NCBI GenBank assembly: GCA_017525855.1
Contig: JAFXSE010000005.1
Span: forward strand, 1 to 64,000
Reading direction: 5' to 3'
Source: Bacilli bacterium
GTDB lineage: Bacteria; Bacillota; Bacilli; RF39; UBA660
DNA length: 64,000 nt
Part shown: piece after piece, positions 45,305 to 55,128 of the stretch
Numbering within the stretch: position 1 is the first letter of the stretch
Layout of the letters: every line of letters starts with the position of its first letter
Program-made: the position numbers and the translations under genes
The notes under the pieces: model-generated
The model's input: only the letters and a program-made list of their open reading frames with translations
Database searches by the model: none
Told to the model about the DNA's origin: nothing

Positions 45305-45455
45305 TCTCCTTTCTTTATATATTACACATTTAATTAAACAAATTAGTCACATCTTAGGGAGTTTTTCTTATTTTTTCGCCTAACAGCAAAAGGTTACTAA
45401 ACCTAATCGAAAAACACTTTAAAATATTCTAATTTAGCTGTTCAAGAAACATGCA
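45305..45455 (-). promoter_or_regulatory. rpsD leader, possible S4 autoregulatory element
   Basis: About 150 transcribed bases precede rpsD. On the minus strand they contain GGTTTAGTAACC and further short pairing elements before AAAGGAG. Firmicute rpsD leaders often bind S4 through a pseudoknot; a specific match has not been shown. Confidence 0.4.
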
Positions 45456-45461
45456 ATATTA

Positions 45462-45489
45462 ATTATACATAAAAATGGCTGAAAGTCAA
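45462..45489 (-). promoter_or_regulatory. Sigma-A promoter of rpsD
   Basis: On the minus strand, TTGACT (45484-45489) and TATAAT (45462-45467) with a 16-base spacer. The rest of the 315-base gap holds only the ezrA promoter region. Confidence 0.8.
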
Positions 45490-45614
45490 GATTTTCTACT
45501 GTTTTATGGGTATATTATATTAATTTTATATTTGTATATATTAATAAAAATTTAAAAAAGGTGGAAATATGATATAGTAATGTGTTAAAATAAATATATA
45601 ATAGAGGTGATTTT

Positions 45615-47327
45615 ATGAGTAAAACAATGATATATGTTATTTCTTTTGTAATAGTTCTTGTTTTATTCTTTATAATAACAACAATTTTATATAAAACTAG
45701 GAAATTAAAGAAGTATAAAAATCTTCTAGATCAATTAGATTTATCTAAAAATTTAGTTTCTAGTATTCCTATTTCTTTAGAATTGTCTAAGGTTGAACCA
45801 ATCATTAAAAACGAAGATTTGGAGAGTAAGTATAAGACTTGGACTGACAGAAGTGACGTTTTAAAGAATGAACGTATTCCTAAAATTGACGATATGCTAA
45901 TTGAAATCGATACTTATCTTGAAAAAAAAGATTTTGAAAATTGCAATTATAGAATGGCAAAAACTGAGCTAGAGATATATAGGGTTAGAGAGTCTTGTGA
46001 AGCATTACTTGCTGAAATTAGAGAAATAACTTTAAGTGATGAGAAGTATCGTAGTATTGTTACAAAGTTGAAAACAAAATATCGTAAGTTAAATACTGAA
46101 TATCAAGAACATGCTAATCTATATGATGATGTTCAAGAAGCTATTTCACTACAGCTTGAAAATATTGAGAAAAACTTTTTAGATTTTGAAAGAACAATGG
46201 AAAATAATGAATATGAAGAAGTAGTACATATTGTTAAAGCTCTAGATAATATGATAGAACATATGGAACTTGTTGTTAAAGAAACTCCTGATTTAATATT
46301 GATGGGAAAAGAGCTTATTCCTAAGAGGATAAAAGAAGTACAGGATGTAGTGAAAGAGATGGAAAAAGAGGGATATCCTCTTGAGTATTTAAATATTGAT
46401 TATAATGTAGAAGAATCTACTAAAAATATTAGTTCTATTTTAGATAAAGTTAAGGTTCTAAACTTGGAAGACTGTATGTTTGAACTTCGTACTATTTTAG
46501 ATTATTTTGATTCGTTATTTATTGACTTTGAAAAAGAAAGACTTAGTCGTAAAGTTTATGAAGAAGCAGAAAAAGATTTTTCTGTTAAGTTAAGTAAGAC
46601 AAAGAAAGTTTTGGATGGCGTTGTTTTAGAATTAGATAGTATTAAGAGTAATTATGATATGAAAGATAAGGATATTGAATCAATTGATGAAAGCAAAAAA
46701 ACATTAGTTGTGATTCAAGATGATTATAAACGTTTGATTCAAAAACTTGATAATCATTCTACACCTTATTCTGTTTTACATAAAGAAATTGAAGATTTAA
46801 CTGTTAGACTTAAGAATATGAGTGATGAGTTGGATACTACACTAAGTTCTCTTGGTAATATGTATGATGATGAGCAGAGAGCTCGTGAACAATTAATTGA
46901 AATTGAAAACTTTTTACAAGAGAGTAAAAAGGAAATACATAGTTATAAGTTGCCTGTTATTTCTGAACAATATTTTGTACAACTTAATGAGGCTAATGAA
47001 GCTATTAAGGAAGTAATTAAAGAGCTTGAGAAAAAGCCAATTGTGATTGAAACTTTAAATATTAGAGTTGACACAGCAAGAGATTTAGTTTTAAAACTTT
47101 ATAATACTACAAAAGAAATGATAAATGATGCTAAAAAGGCCGAAAGTATTATTGTTTATGGTAATCGTTTTAGAAGTAGTTATAAAGAGGTTAATGATGG
47201 TTTAAAAGAGGCAGAAACATTATTTTTTAAGGGGAATTATAAAAAATCTCTTGATCTATCAATAAAGACTATTACATTAGTAAATAAAAGCTTTTATCAG
47301 AATTTAATGGAAACTTACAAAAGTTAA
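45615..47327 (+). CDS. ezrA: Septation ring regulator EzrA
   Basis: A 570-residue protein with one N-terminal membrane helix (about 6-26) and the rest in long spectrin-like coiled coils; YKTWTDRSDVLKNERIPKI and LEIYRVRESCEALLAEI are typical of EzrA. It binds FtsZ and limits Z-ring formation at the membrane. GAGGTGA precedes the start; a terminator follows. Confidence 0.93.
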   Translation: MSKTMIYVISFVIVLVLFFIITTILYKTRKLKKYKNLLDQLDLSKNLVSSIPISLELSKVEPIIKNEDLESKYKTWTDRSDVLKNERIPKIDDMLIEIDTYLEKKDFENCNYRMAKTELEIYRVRESCEALLAEIREITLSDEKYRSIVTKLKTKYRKLNTEYQEHANLYDDVQEAISLQLENIEKNFLDFERTMENNEYEEVVHIVKALDNMIEHMELVVKETPDLILMGKELIPKRIKEVQDVVKEMEKEGYPLEYLNIDYNVEESTKNISSILDKVKVLNLEDCMFELRTILDYFDSLFIDFEKERLSRKVYEEAEKDFSVKLSKTKKVLDGVVLELDSIKSNYDMKDKDIESIDESKKTLVVIQDDYKRLIQKLDNHSTPYSVLHKEIEDLTVRLKNMSDELDTTLSSLGNMYDDEQRAREQLIEIENFLQESKKEIHSYKLPVISEQYFVQLNEANEAIKEVIKELEKKPIVIETLNIRVDTARDLVLKLYNTTKEMINDAKKAESIIVYGNRFRSSYKEVNDGLKEAETLFFKGNYKKSLDLSIKTITLVNKSFYQNLMETYKS

Positions 47328-47358
47328 AGATGTTAATGTTATATTAATATCTTTTTTC
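47326..47358 (+). terminator. Intrinsic terminator after ezrA
   Basis: AAAGATGTTAAT/ATTAATATCTTT stem and T's. Confidence 0.8.
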
Positions 47359-47411
47359 TTGCATTTTTACTTTTTTTTGATTACAATAAATTTTCGAAAG
47401 GAGATGTTATA

Positions 47412-48149
47412 ATGCTTCTAGAATATAAATCAGAAGAAAAAAATTTAAATCCATATCAAAAGGCTTCATTACTTATCCAAAAAAAGTTTAATAGAGATAC
47501 TAAATATACTCAATATGATATGATGGAAACTATAGAAAAGGCGCAAAGTTGTTTAAAGCAAATAGATACAATTAAAACTAGATCAAAAATTGAAATGAGT
47601 GAATATGGAAACACTACTACACCAGCATTTTTATGGCAAGATCAGTATGTTCAAAAATTTTATCTTTTTGCTGTGATGGTTGGATTTATTGATGCAAGAA
47701 TAGATGATTATAAAAGAGAAATAGATTTTTATTCTGGATTTCATTCTAATGAAACTCAACAAAATGTTGATAATTATAAGGAATTGCTTGCTAAAGCTTT
47801 ATTAGATAGAGAAGAAGTTTTAAGTGATTATGATAGCGTTTTTGAAGAAGATTCTTCGGTTGAATTACCAATGAAAGAAGTGTTGAGTACTTGTCCAAGT
47901 TATAAAAATTTTTCTAAATTATATGAAGATGCATCAAAAGAACTTACTCAACTTTCAATTCAACAACAATTAGTTAGTGCTTATAATATAGGGTATATGG
48001 ATTATTATGGAGACTATGAACAAAAAATGAGTGATTATAGATGCCTTTATGAAGATTTAAAAAAACATATAAATGATAATAAAAGACTATTAATAACAAA
48101 AGGCTATTATCTGTTAAAGAAAAGAAAAAATCAAATAAATGGGAAATAA
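47412..48149 (+). CDS. Conserved-looking helical protein, unknown
   Basis: A 245-residue soluble, mainly helical protein without recognisable domain, starting after AAAGGAG. It has several Tyr-rich helices (YVQKFYLFAVMVGFIDARIDDY, LVSAYNIGYMDYYGDYEQ) and no signal peptide. Monocistronic between two terminators. Possibly lineage-specific. Confidence 0.6.
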   Translation: MLLEYKSEEKNLNPYQKASLLIQKKFNRDTKYTQYDMMETIEKAQSCLKQIDTIKTRSKIEMSEYGNTTTPAFLWQDQYVQKFYLFAVMVGFIDARIDDYKREIDFYSGFHSNETQQNVDNYKELLAKALLDREEVLSDYDSVFEEDSSVELPMKEVLSTCPSYKNFSKLYEDASKELTQLSIQQQLVSAYNIGYMDYYGDYEQKMSDYRCLYEDLKKHINDNKRLLITKGYYLLKKRKNQINGK

Positions 48150-48158
48150 TGTTTGGAT

Positions 48159-48190
48159 AAGAAAGTAAATATTACTTTCTTTTCTTTTTG
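48159..48190 (+). terminator. Intrinsic terminator
   Basis: AAGAAAGTAA/TTACTTTCTT, loop ATA, T-rich tail. Confidence 0.8.
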
Positions 48191-48227
48191 TTGTTTGGTA
48201 TAATTAGTATCAGTTTTGGAGGTTGTT

Positions 48228-49409
48228 ATGAATAGAGTAATACTTATTAAATATGGTGAATTATCTACGAAAAAAGGTAATAGAAATTTTTTTATTAAAG
48301 TTTTAACTAGAAATATTGAACATAAATTAACTGGTTTAGATATAGAAATAAAAAAAGATTTAGGAAGAATGTATATATATTTTAATGATTATGATTTGGA
48401 TGAAATTACTAATAGATTAAAGTATATATTTGGTATTCATATGTATCATATAGCATATATTGCAGATACTAATACTGATTCTATTAGTAATGTTGTTTTG
48501 GAATTGTTAAAGGGTATTTCTTTTAAAACTTTTAAAGTTGATGTTAGAAGAAGCGATAAGAGTTTTGTGTATGATAGTCCTACTTTTTCTAAGAAATTAG
48601 GAGGAGTTATTTTAAAAAATATTAGTGATATTAAAGTAGATGTTCATAATCCTGAATTAATTGTTCATGTGGAAATAAGAAAAGATAATAGTTATATTTA
48701 TTTAAATTCTTTTAAGGGTGCTGGTGGTTATCCTGTTGGTAGTCAACCTAGAAGTTTACTTATGTTAAGTGGAGGAATTGATTCTCCTGTTAGTGGATAT
48801 CTTGCTTTAAAAAGAGGTGTGAAAGTTGATTGTGTTTATTTTGAAGCTGTTCCACACACTAGTTTAGAAGCTAGGGAAAAGGTTATTAGTTTGGTAAAAA
48901 AATTGGTTAATTATACTGATAGTATAAATCTCCATATTGTTAATTTTACCCCAATACAGGAAGAAATATACAAGAATTGTGATAATGATTATGTTATTAC
49001 TATTATGAGAAGAATGATGTATAGAATTATGGAAAGACTTACTTATAAGTTTAAAGCAATGGCAATTATAAATGGTGAAAGTATTGGTCAAGTTGCTAGT
49101 CAAACTTTAGTAAGTATGAATGTTATAAATAGTGTGATTACTACACCAGTTGTTAGACCAGTTGCTTGTCTTGATAAATTGGAAATAATTGATATAGCAA
49201 AAAAAATAGATACATATGATATTAGTATTTTACCATACGAAGATTGTTGTACTGTTTTTGTTCCACGTCATCCAGTAATCAATCCTAATAAACAAAGATG
49301 TATTGAGATGGAGGAAAGTTTTGATTATCAAACAATGATTAATGAAGCTATTAGAACTGTTCAAACTATTAAAATTAGTGATATAGAAGAAGTTAATGAA
49401 TTGCTATAA
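48228..49409 (+). CDS. thiI: tRNA 4-thiouridine synthase ThiI
   Basis: A 393-residue enzyme with an N-terminal ferredoxin-like/THUMP region (ILIKYGELSTKKGNRNFF), a PP-loop ATP site (LMLSGGIDSPVSGY) and the conserved EDCCTVFVPRHP segment. There is no C-terminal rhodanese domain, as in most Firmicutes. It installs s4U8 in tRNA and may supply sulfur for thiamine. A partner cysteine desulfurase is not adjacent. Start at 48228 with GGAGG. Confidence 0.96.
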   Translation: MNRVILIKYGELSTKKGNRNFFIKVLTRNIEHKLTGLDIEIKKDLGRMYIYFNDYDLDEITNRLKYIFGIHMYHIAYIADTNTDSISNVVLELLKGISFKTFKVDVRRSDKSFVYDSPTFSKKLGGVILKNISDIKVDVHNPELIVHVEIRKDNSYIYLNSFKGAGGYPVGSQPRSLLMLSGGIDSPVSGYLALKRGVKVDCVYFEAVPHTSLEAREKVISLVKKLVNYTDSINLHIVNFTPIQEEIYKNCDNDYVITIMRRMMYRIMERLTYKFKAMAIINGESIGQVASQTLVSMNVINSVITTPVVRPVACLDKLEIIDIAKKIDTYDISILPYEDCCTVFVPRHPVINPNKQRCIEMEESFDYQTMINEAIRTVQTIKISDIEEVNELL

Positions 49410-49479
49410 ATTACCAAAAAAAAATTAGTATTATTTTTATAAACCAACACACTCTAATAGTGTAGGAGGTGAAACAATA

Positions 49480-49692
49480 ATGACAAATAGAAGTAACTCT
49501 TCAATGAAAATGCAAGTTCCAGGAGCTAAACAAGCTATTGATAAAATGAAATATGAAATAGCTAATGAGTTTGGTGTTAACTTAGGAGCTGATGCTACTA
49601 GCCGTGCTAATGGTTCTGTTGGTGGTGAAATTACACGTAGACTTGTTCAAAATGGTTTAAATCAAGTTAGTGGAAGTTATTCAAATAAATAA
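49480..49692 (+). CDS. Alpha/beta-type small acid-soluble spore protein
   Basis: A 70-residue SASP that coats and protects spore DNA. It has the GPR cleavage region [13 protein letters not shown] and the DNA-binding segment [24 protein letters not shown] precedes the start, and a strong terminator follows. Expression in the forespore under sigma-G is expected from the family. Confidence 0.96.
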   Translation: MTNRSNSSMKMQVPGAKQAIDKMKYEIANEFGVNLGADATSRANGSVGGEITRRLVQNGLNQVSGSYSNK

Positions 49693-49708
49693 GTAAAATA
49701 ACTTATTC

Positions 49709-49734
49709 GATAGGCGATGAGCCTATCTTTTTTT
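49709..49734 (+). terminator. Intrinsic terminator after the SASP gene
   Basis: GATAGGC/GCCTATC stem with loop GATGA and seven T's. Confidence 0.92.
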
Positions 49735-49780
49735 CTTGATAAAATAAAAAAAATATAGTATTCTCATAATAGGTGATTTT

Positions 49781-50335
49781 ATGGATAGGAAAAATAGAGT
49801 GTTAATTATAATATGTTCATTATGTTTTGTTGTGTTAGCAATAGTTATATATTTTATGTTAACAGATGGTAATGATAAAAAAGAAACTATTAGTGATAAA
49901 GATAGAGTGGTTATTGCTACTAAGGAAGGATTATCATTCATATCTGACTCTTTTAATGTTGTTTCTAATAAGAACTGTAATTCTTCATCTAAAAGGTATA
50001 ATTATAGTTTAAGTCTAGAAGATGGTAATGTTTTAGTAAATAATCATGATACTTTTGAAAATTTTATTATTGATAATATTAGTAATATTAAAGCAATTAT
50101 GAGCATTACTTATACTAATAAATGTGAAAATAGTATTTATGTACTTTTGAGTGATAATGGAAGACTATATTATAGTGATGATAATATAAGTAGTTTTGGA
50201 AATTTAAGAAAACTTGATGAAGAGTTTAAAATGCTAAATTCTAAGTACTTTTTTAATGATTTACTAATTGGAAATGATAACAAATTATATTCTAATACTA
50301 CTACGGGTGAATTTGTTAACATTAATTTACAATAG
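49781..50335 (+). CDS. Membrane-anchored hypothetical protein
   Basis: A 184-residue protein with one N-terminal helix (about 7-27) and a Ser/Asn/Asp-rich extracytoplasmic part with three Cys. Repeated short beta segments (VLLSDNGRLYYSDDN, LLIGNDNKLYSN) suggest a small beta-propeller-like or repeat fold. GGTGAT precedes the start. Not recognised. Confidence 0.55.
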   Translation: MDRKNRVLIIICSLCFVVLAIVIYFMLTDGNDKKETISDKDRVVIATKEGLSFISDSFNVVSNKNCNSSSKRYNYSLSLEDGNVLVNNHDTFENFIIDNISNIKAIMSITYTNKCENSIYVLLSDNGRLYYSDDNISSFGNLRKLDEEFKMLNSKYFFNDLLIGNDNKLYSNTTTGEFVNINLQ

Positions 50336-50419
50336 ATTTACGTAAATATATATTTTTAATTTGTAAATTATTGACACTTAATTATTAATATGTTTTCCTT
50401 ATAATAAGGAGTGATTGTA

Positions 50420-50722
50420 GTGTTTAAGTTGTCAAGAAAGCAATATGCTAAAGAAAAAAGAAATTACAGAAAAACATATATTGGAAAACAGTTATTATTT
50501 TCTAAAATAATTATGGAAATTTTATTCTTTGTGTTTATCGCTTTTGCTGTATTTGAATGTGTTCAATTTGGTGATGAAATGATTATGAATGTAGCTGTAA
50601 ATGATATTTTCTTTTTAGCAATTGATTTAGTATGTTTAATTGGAATTATTGTTGCAATATTACGTAACGAAGGTATTGATTTTGAAATGTTAAATAAATA
50701 CATAGAAGAAAAAAATAATTAA
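50420..50722 (+). CDS. Small two-helix membrane protein
   Basis: A 100-residue protein with a basic N-terminus and two membrane helices (about 28-50 and 62-84). GTG at 50420 has AAGGAG 8 bases upstream. Function unknown. Confidence 0.6.
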   Translation: MFKLSRKQYAKEKRNYRKTYIGKQLLFSKIIMEILFFVFIAFAVFECVQFGDEMIMNVAVNDIFFLAIDLVCLIGIIVAILRNEGIDFEMLNKYIEEKNN

Positions 50723-50724
50723 TT

Positions 50725-50749
50725 GATAGGTTTTACCTATCTTTTTTTT
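50725..50749 (+). terminator. Intrinsic terminator
   Basis: GATAGGT/ACCTATC with a 3-base loop and eight T's. Confidence 0.92.
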
Positions 50750-50804
50750 GACTTTCTATTTATAAAATATTATAATATATACAGAATAGGAATAGGGTGT
50801 TGTT

Positions 50805-51521
50805 ATGGAAGATATAGTTATTAGTAGTTATAGACAACAAATTAAAGAATCTGCGCTTAAGGCTCAAGCTGTAAAAGAAGCTGGTTTTGATATAGTTATA
50901 GAGGAACTTGAAAAAAGAGGTGTTAAAACTTCTCAAATCAAAGATTTCTTTAATCAGATAGTTGAATCACATACTATGGAAGATCTTAATAGACTTACTT
51001 TAAATACTTTAATAGATATTATAAGTGATATTAATCAACAAGTAACTAGATCTTTAATAGCAAAAGTAGAAATAGCTGACGCTTTAATAAGAAAATCTAG
51101 ATTAGTAGCTCTTTCTAAAAGTCCAAATGGAAGAGTTTCAGATGATGATAATTATGTTAAGGTAGGAAGTAATTTAGCATCACAAATTAATAAAGATGGA
51201 ATAGCTATGGGGTTAGATCTTTGTATACGTAATTATTGTAATCAAAAGATATATCAGGCTAATTATAGAGAAAAAATAGTAGAAAAGCAAAAAGAGTTAG
51301 GAATATATGATGAAGATGCTCAGATAATTAATAAAAGTATAATAAATCAAAAAATTAGTAGTACACCTAATACTAATGTTGATCCGAAAACAAGACTATT
51401 AAGGCAAATATTTAATAAAGATGTTACGGTTAATGATGATTTATCATTTGAAGAGGCTTTAGAAAAGTATCGAAACTCTGTTAATGAAAGAATGAAGTTA
51501 TTAAAGAGTAGAAGAGGGTGA
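50805..51521 (+). CDS. Helical protein of unknown function
   Basis: A 238-residue soluble helical protein with a central loop (KSPNGRVSDDDNYVKVG) and an Asn/Ser-rich linker before a conserved-looking C-terminal segment (DPKTRLLRQIFNKDVTVNDD). It is followed after 4 bases by a small acidic protein gene, so the two form an operon. Not recognised. Confidence 0.6.
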   Translation: MEDIVISSYRQQIKESALKAQAVKEAGFDIVIEELEKRGVKTSQIKDFFNQIVESHTMEDLNRLTLNTLIDIISDINQQVTRSLIAKVEIADALIRKSRLVALSKSPNGRVSDDDNYVKVGSNLASQINKDGIAMGLDLCIRNYCNQKIYQANYREKIVEKQKELGIYDEDAQIINKSIINQKISSTPNTNVDPKTRLLRQIFNKDVTVNDDLSFEEALEKYRNSVNERMKLLKSRRG

Positions 51522-51525
51522 TGCT

Positions 51526-51795
51526 GTGGAGAATAAAGATTATGAAATACTTATTTCAAAATTTTATGATTTAGGTGTTGAAGATAAGAGAAAAGAAATA
51601 TTTGAAGAAATAGAAAAAACAAAAGCTATAATAGATATTGTTCTTCAATTTGAAGAAAATCCAAATAGTAATGAACTGGTAAAATATGATAGTAATAATA
51701 TGGATAGTGAATCTGATAATTTAGTTAAAATATATAATAATATATTGATGGTTCAAGAAAGCTTAATTACTTATTTAAGAGATAAGGGATACTAG
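51526..51795 (+). CDS. Small acidic helical protein
   Basis: An 89-residue protein, GTG start with GGGTGATG upstream. Predicted helices flank an Asn/Ser/Asp-rich linker. Co-transcribed with the gene before it. Function unknown. Confidence 0.5.
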   Translation: MENKDYEILISKFYDLGVEDKRKEIFEEIEKTKAIIDIVLQFEENPNSNELVKYDSNNMDSESDNLVKIYNNILMVQESLITYLRDKGY

Positions 51796-51880
51796 GCTTT
51801 TTTCTTTCTTAAGATATGATTGAAAATGAACTTAAAAATTGTTATAATATTAGTTGTTAAAAAGAAATGAGGTTTTATTA

Positions 51881-53065
51881 ATGAAAATAATGTCAATAAA
51901 TGCTGGAAGCAGTTCTTTAAAATTTAGTTTATTTGATATGGACAATGAACAAGTTATAGCTTCTGGTATTTTTGAAAGAATTGGTATAGAAGGTAGCTTT
52001 TATACAATTAAATTTAATGGAGAAAAAGTAGAACAGGAAATAGAAGTTGATAATCATGAAACAGCTGTTAAGATTTTAATGGAAAAGCTTGTTTCATTAG
52101 AAATAATTTCTTCTCTTAGTGAAATTGATGGTATTGGACATCGTGTAACAGCTGGTGGTGAAAAATTTGATAAGTCTGTTCTTGTTGATGATCAAGTTAT
52201 AGCTGATATAATTGAGATAAAAGATTTTGCTCCTTTACATAATTTAGCTCAGGCTACTGCAGTACAGGCTTTTAGAAATGTACTTCCTGATACACCTATG
52301 GTATGTGTATTTGATACTACATATCATCAAACAATGGAGAAAGAACAGTATATTTATCCTACTCCAATGAGATGGTATAGAGATTATGGTGTTAGAAAAT
52401 ATGGTGCTCACGGTACTTCTCATCGTTATGTTAGTGAAGAAATTAGTCGTGTACTTGGAAGAGATGATTTAAGAACTATTGTATGCCATATAGGTAGTGG
52501 GGGAAGTATTACAGCTATTAAGGATGGTAAATGTGTAGATACTTCTATGGGATTTACACCTCTTGCTGGTATAATGATGGGAACTCGTAGTGGTGATATA
52601 GATCCATCAATACTTCCTTATGTAATGGAAAAAGATGGCTTAAATATTGGTGAAGCAATAGATGTTTTAAATAAACAATCAGGTTTATTAGGCATGAGTG
52701 AAAAAAGTAGTGATATGAGAGATGTTATTGAGGGTATGAATAATGGCGATGAAAAATGTTTACTTGCATTTAATAAATATTGTCGTTGTGTTACTAATTA
52801 CATAGCTCAATATTATGTTCTTCTTGGTGGTGTTGATGTAATATGTTTTACTGCTGGTATGGGTGAAAAGAGTATACCTACTCGTAGAAAAATATGTGAA
52901 AATCTTGCTTGTTTAGGAGTAAAAATAGACTTAGAAGCAAATAATGTATATGGAGAGTTTGGAAAAATAAGTACAGACGATTCTAAAATAGCAGTTTATG
53001 TTGTTCCTACTAATGAGGAATTAATGATTGCTAGAGATACATTATTTCTTACTAAGAATAGTTAG
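51881..53065 (+). CDS. ackA: Acetate kinase
   Basis: A 394-residue enzyme interconverting acetyl-phosphate + ADP and acetate + ATP. INAGSSSLKFSLF, GHRVTAGGEKF, FDTTYHQTM, HGTSHRYVS, CHIGSGGSI, DTSMGFTPLAGIMMGTRSGD and CFTAGMGEKS are all ASKHA/AckA motifs. Start at 51881 after GAGGTT. No pta is adjacent in the window. Confidence 0.98.
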   Translation: MKIMSINAGSSSLKFSLFDMDNEQVIASGIFERIGIEGSFYTIKFNGEKVEQEIEVDNHETAVKILMEKLVSLEIISSLSEIDGIGHRVTAGGEKFDKSVLVDDQVIADIIEIKDFAPLHNLAQATAVQAFRNVLPDTPMVCVFDTTYHQTMEKEQYIYPTPMRWYRDYGVRKYGAHGTSHRYVSEEISRVLGRDDLRTIVCHIGSGGSITAIKDGKCVDTSMGFTPLAGIMMGTRSGDIDPSILPYVMEKDGLNIGEAIDVLNKQSGLLGMSEKSSDMRDVIEGMNNGDEKCLLAFNKYCRCVTNYIAQYYVLLGGVDVICFTAGMGEKSIPTRRKICENLACLGVKIDLEANNVYGEFGKISTDDSKIAVYVVPTNEELMIARDTLFLTKNS

Positions 53066-53079
53066 ATAGGTGTGATTAG

Positions 53080-54048
53080 ATGTACAAAGAAATATATAAG
53101 TACATAAAGAAATATAATAATATAGTAATAGCAAGACATATCGGTGTTGATCCTGATGCTATGGCAAGTCAAATAGCATTAAGAGACTCTATTAAATTAA
53201 CATTTCCAGAAAAAAATGTTTATGCTGTTGGAAATGGTAGTAGTAAGTTTTCTTATATTGGAAAATTAGATAAAGTTGATGATTTAGAAAATGCTTTATT
53301 AATTGTTGTTGATTTACCAGATAAAAAAAGGGCGGATGGAGTTGTATTTTCAAAGTATGATTTTGTTATTAAGATAGATCATCATCCATTTATTGAGGAT
53401 TTTGGTGGACTTGAATGTATCGATGATACTGCAAGTAGTGCTGCTGAGATTATTATGGATTTAATTCTTAATACTAAATTAGAATGTAATAAACAAATAG
53501 CTGAGACTTTATATTATGGTTTGGTAAGTGACTCTAATAGGTTTTTGTTTAATACTTGTGGACCTCGTACATTTCAACTTGTTTCTATTTATTTAGAAAA
53601 ATATAAATTTGATATAAAAGAATTATATCAGAAAATGTATGCGAGACCTCTTAACGAGGTTAAATTAGAGGGGTATATTTTAGAAAACATGACTGTTACT
53701 GATAATGGTTTAATGTATGTTGATATTACAGATGATACTATAAATAAATATAAAGTTGATAGTGCAGCAGCAGGTAATATGATTAATAATTTTAATTTTA
53801 TTAATGAAATTTTAGTATGGGCTACGATTACAGAAGATGTAAAAAGTGGATTGATTAGAATTTCTATTAGATCTCGAGGACCTGTTATCAATAAAGTTGC
53901 TGAAAAATATAATGGTGGTGGCCATAAGATGGCTAGTGGTGTAAAAGTTCAAACATTTGAGGAAGCACATCTAATAATGAATGAATTGGATAAAGTCGCT
54001 GCCTTATATATAAAAGAAAATAATTTGGAGGCGGAAAATGATAATTAA
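53080..54048 (+). CDS. nrnA: DHH/DHHA1 phosphoesterase, NrnA-like
   Basis: A 322-residue enzyme. HIGVDPDAMAS, VVDLPDKKR and IDHHPFIED are the DHH metal motifs; NGGGHKMASG is the DHHA1 motif. NrnA degrades oligoribonucleotides and pAp. AGGTGTG precedes the start; the stop overlaps engB by 11 bases. Confidence 0.92.
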   Translation: MYKEIYKYIKKYNNIVIARHIGVDPDAMASQIALRDSIKLTFPEKNVYAVGNGSSKFSYIGKLDKVDDLENALLIVVDLPDKKRADGVVFSKYDFVIKIDHHPFIEDFGGLECIDDTASSAAEIIMDLILNTKLECNKQIAETLYYGLVSDSNRFLFNTCGPRTFQLVSIYLEKYKFDIKELYQKMYARPLNEVKLEGYILENMTVTDNGLMYVDITDDTINKYKVDSAAAGNMINNFNFINEILVWATITEDVKSGLIRISIRSRGPVINKVAEKYNGGGHKMASGVKVQTFEEAHLIMNELDKVAALYIKENNLEAENDN

Positions 54049-54631
54049 AAGTGCTGACTTAGAAATACTTGCTACACGTCGTAGTCAATATCCATTAGGA
54101 GATGAGAGTGAGTTTTTATTAGTAGGTCGCAGTAATGTGGGAAAGAGTAGTTTTATTAATACTTTGTTAGGAAGAAAAAATTTAGCCCATACATCTTCAA
54201 AGCCTGGTAAAACACAAACATTAAATTTTTATAAAATTAATGATAGTTTTTATTTGATAGACGTACCAGGATATGGTTATGCTAATGTTGATAAAAAAAC
54301 TCAAAGTAAATTTGGGATGATGATAGAAGAATACTTAGAAACTAGAAGACAATTAAAAAGAGTATTTTTGCTTGTTGATTTTAGAATCAAACCTACTGAA
54401 GATGACTTGTTGATGTACAATTTTTTGAAGTATTATAATTTACCAGTTACTATTATTGCTACTAAATCTGATAAAGTAGGTGGCAGTAAAAAAGAAAGAT
54501 GTTTAAAACAAATAATGGATAGCTTTGATTTAGTAGTTGGAGATGATATAATTGTTTTCTCTAGTGTTACTAAGTTAGGAAGAGAAGAAGTTTTAAAAAA
54601 GATGAAAAGCTTAATAGGAGAAACTATTTAA
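54038..54631 (+). CDS. engB: Ribosome biogenesis GTPase EngB (YsxC)
   Basis: A 197-residue GTPase: G1 GRSNVGKSS, G2 GKTQ, G3 DVPGYGYA, G4 ATKSDKV and G5 FSSVT. It is needed for 50S maturation. Translation is coupled to nrnA; GGAGG lies in the end of that gene. Confidence 0.97.
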   Translation: MIIKSADLEILATRRSQYPLGDESEFLLVGRSNVGKSSFINTLLGRKNLAHTSSKPGKTQTLNFYKINDSFYLIDVPGYGYANVDKKTQSKFGMMIEEYLETRRQLKRVFLLVDFRIKPTEDDLLMYNFLKYYNLPVTIIATKSDKVGGSKKERCLKQIMDSFDLVVGDDIIVFSSVTKLGREEVLKKMKSLIGETI

Positions 54632-54663
54632 GCTTTTTTCATATCATATCATAGGTGATAGAT

Positions 54664-55086
54664 GTGAAGGTTGAGATTACAGATGATGGTTTGAGAGTAT
54701 TTGTGCAAAATGCTTATTTTAAGAATGTTGATTTTAATCAAAAAGAGGAAATAGTTTCAAAGATTAAAGATTTGTTTATATCTCTAAAAAAGAGATATCA
54801 TTTACATATAAAAGGATTATATAAAGTTAAAGTGTATCCTCATAAAGTTGGTGTTGTAATAGAGGCAATACTTTTGGATGAAGAAAATTATGGTAGTAGT
54901 GATGTTGATCTTAGAATTATAATTTTATTTCAGAAAGATTTATATTTAAAAATAGATGATTACTCTTTTATTGAAAATACGTCATTTTCATATTTATATA
55001 AGGATGGTTATTATATTGATTTGAATGAAATAGATGATATTTGTAAATATATTGAATATGGTATGATAGTGAGTGATTTTTCTTAA
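54664..55086 (+). CDS. Hypothetical protein
   Basis: A 140-residue protein starting at GTG with GGTGAT upstream. Alternating beta strands and helices with many aromatic residues (LFISLKKRYHLHIKGLYKVKVYPH). No signal peptide. It follows engB closely and is convergent with spoIVA. Not recognised. Confidence 0.55.
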   Translation: MKVEITDDGLRVFVQNAYFKNVDFNQKEEIVSKIKDLFISLKKRYHLHIKGLYKVKVYPHKVGVVIEAILLDEENYGSSDVDLRIIILFQKDLYLKIDDYSFIENTSFSYLYKDGYYIDLNEIDDICKYIEYGMIVSDFS

Positions 55087-55103
55087 TTTTATTTATCAAA
55101 ATA

Positions 55104-55128
55104 ATAAAAAAAGGAAAGTAAATTTCCT
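55104..55128 (-). terminator. Intrinsic terminator of spoIVA
   Basis: On the minus strand AGGAAA/TTTCCT followed by T's. Confidence 0.7.
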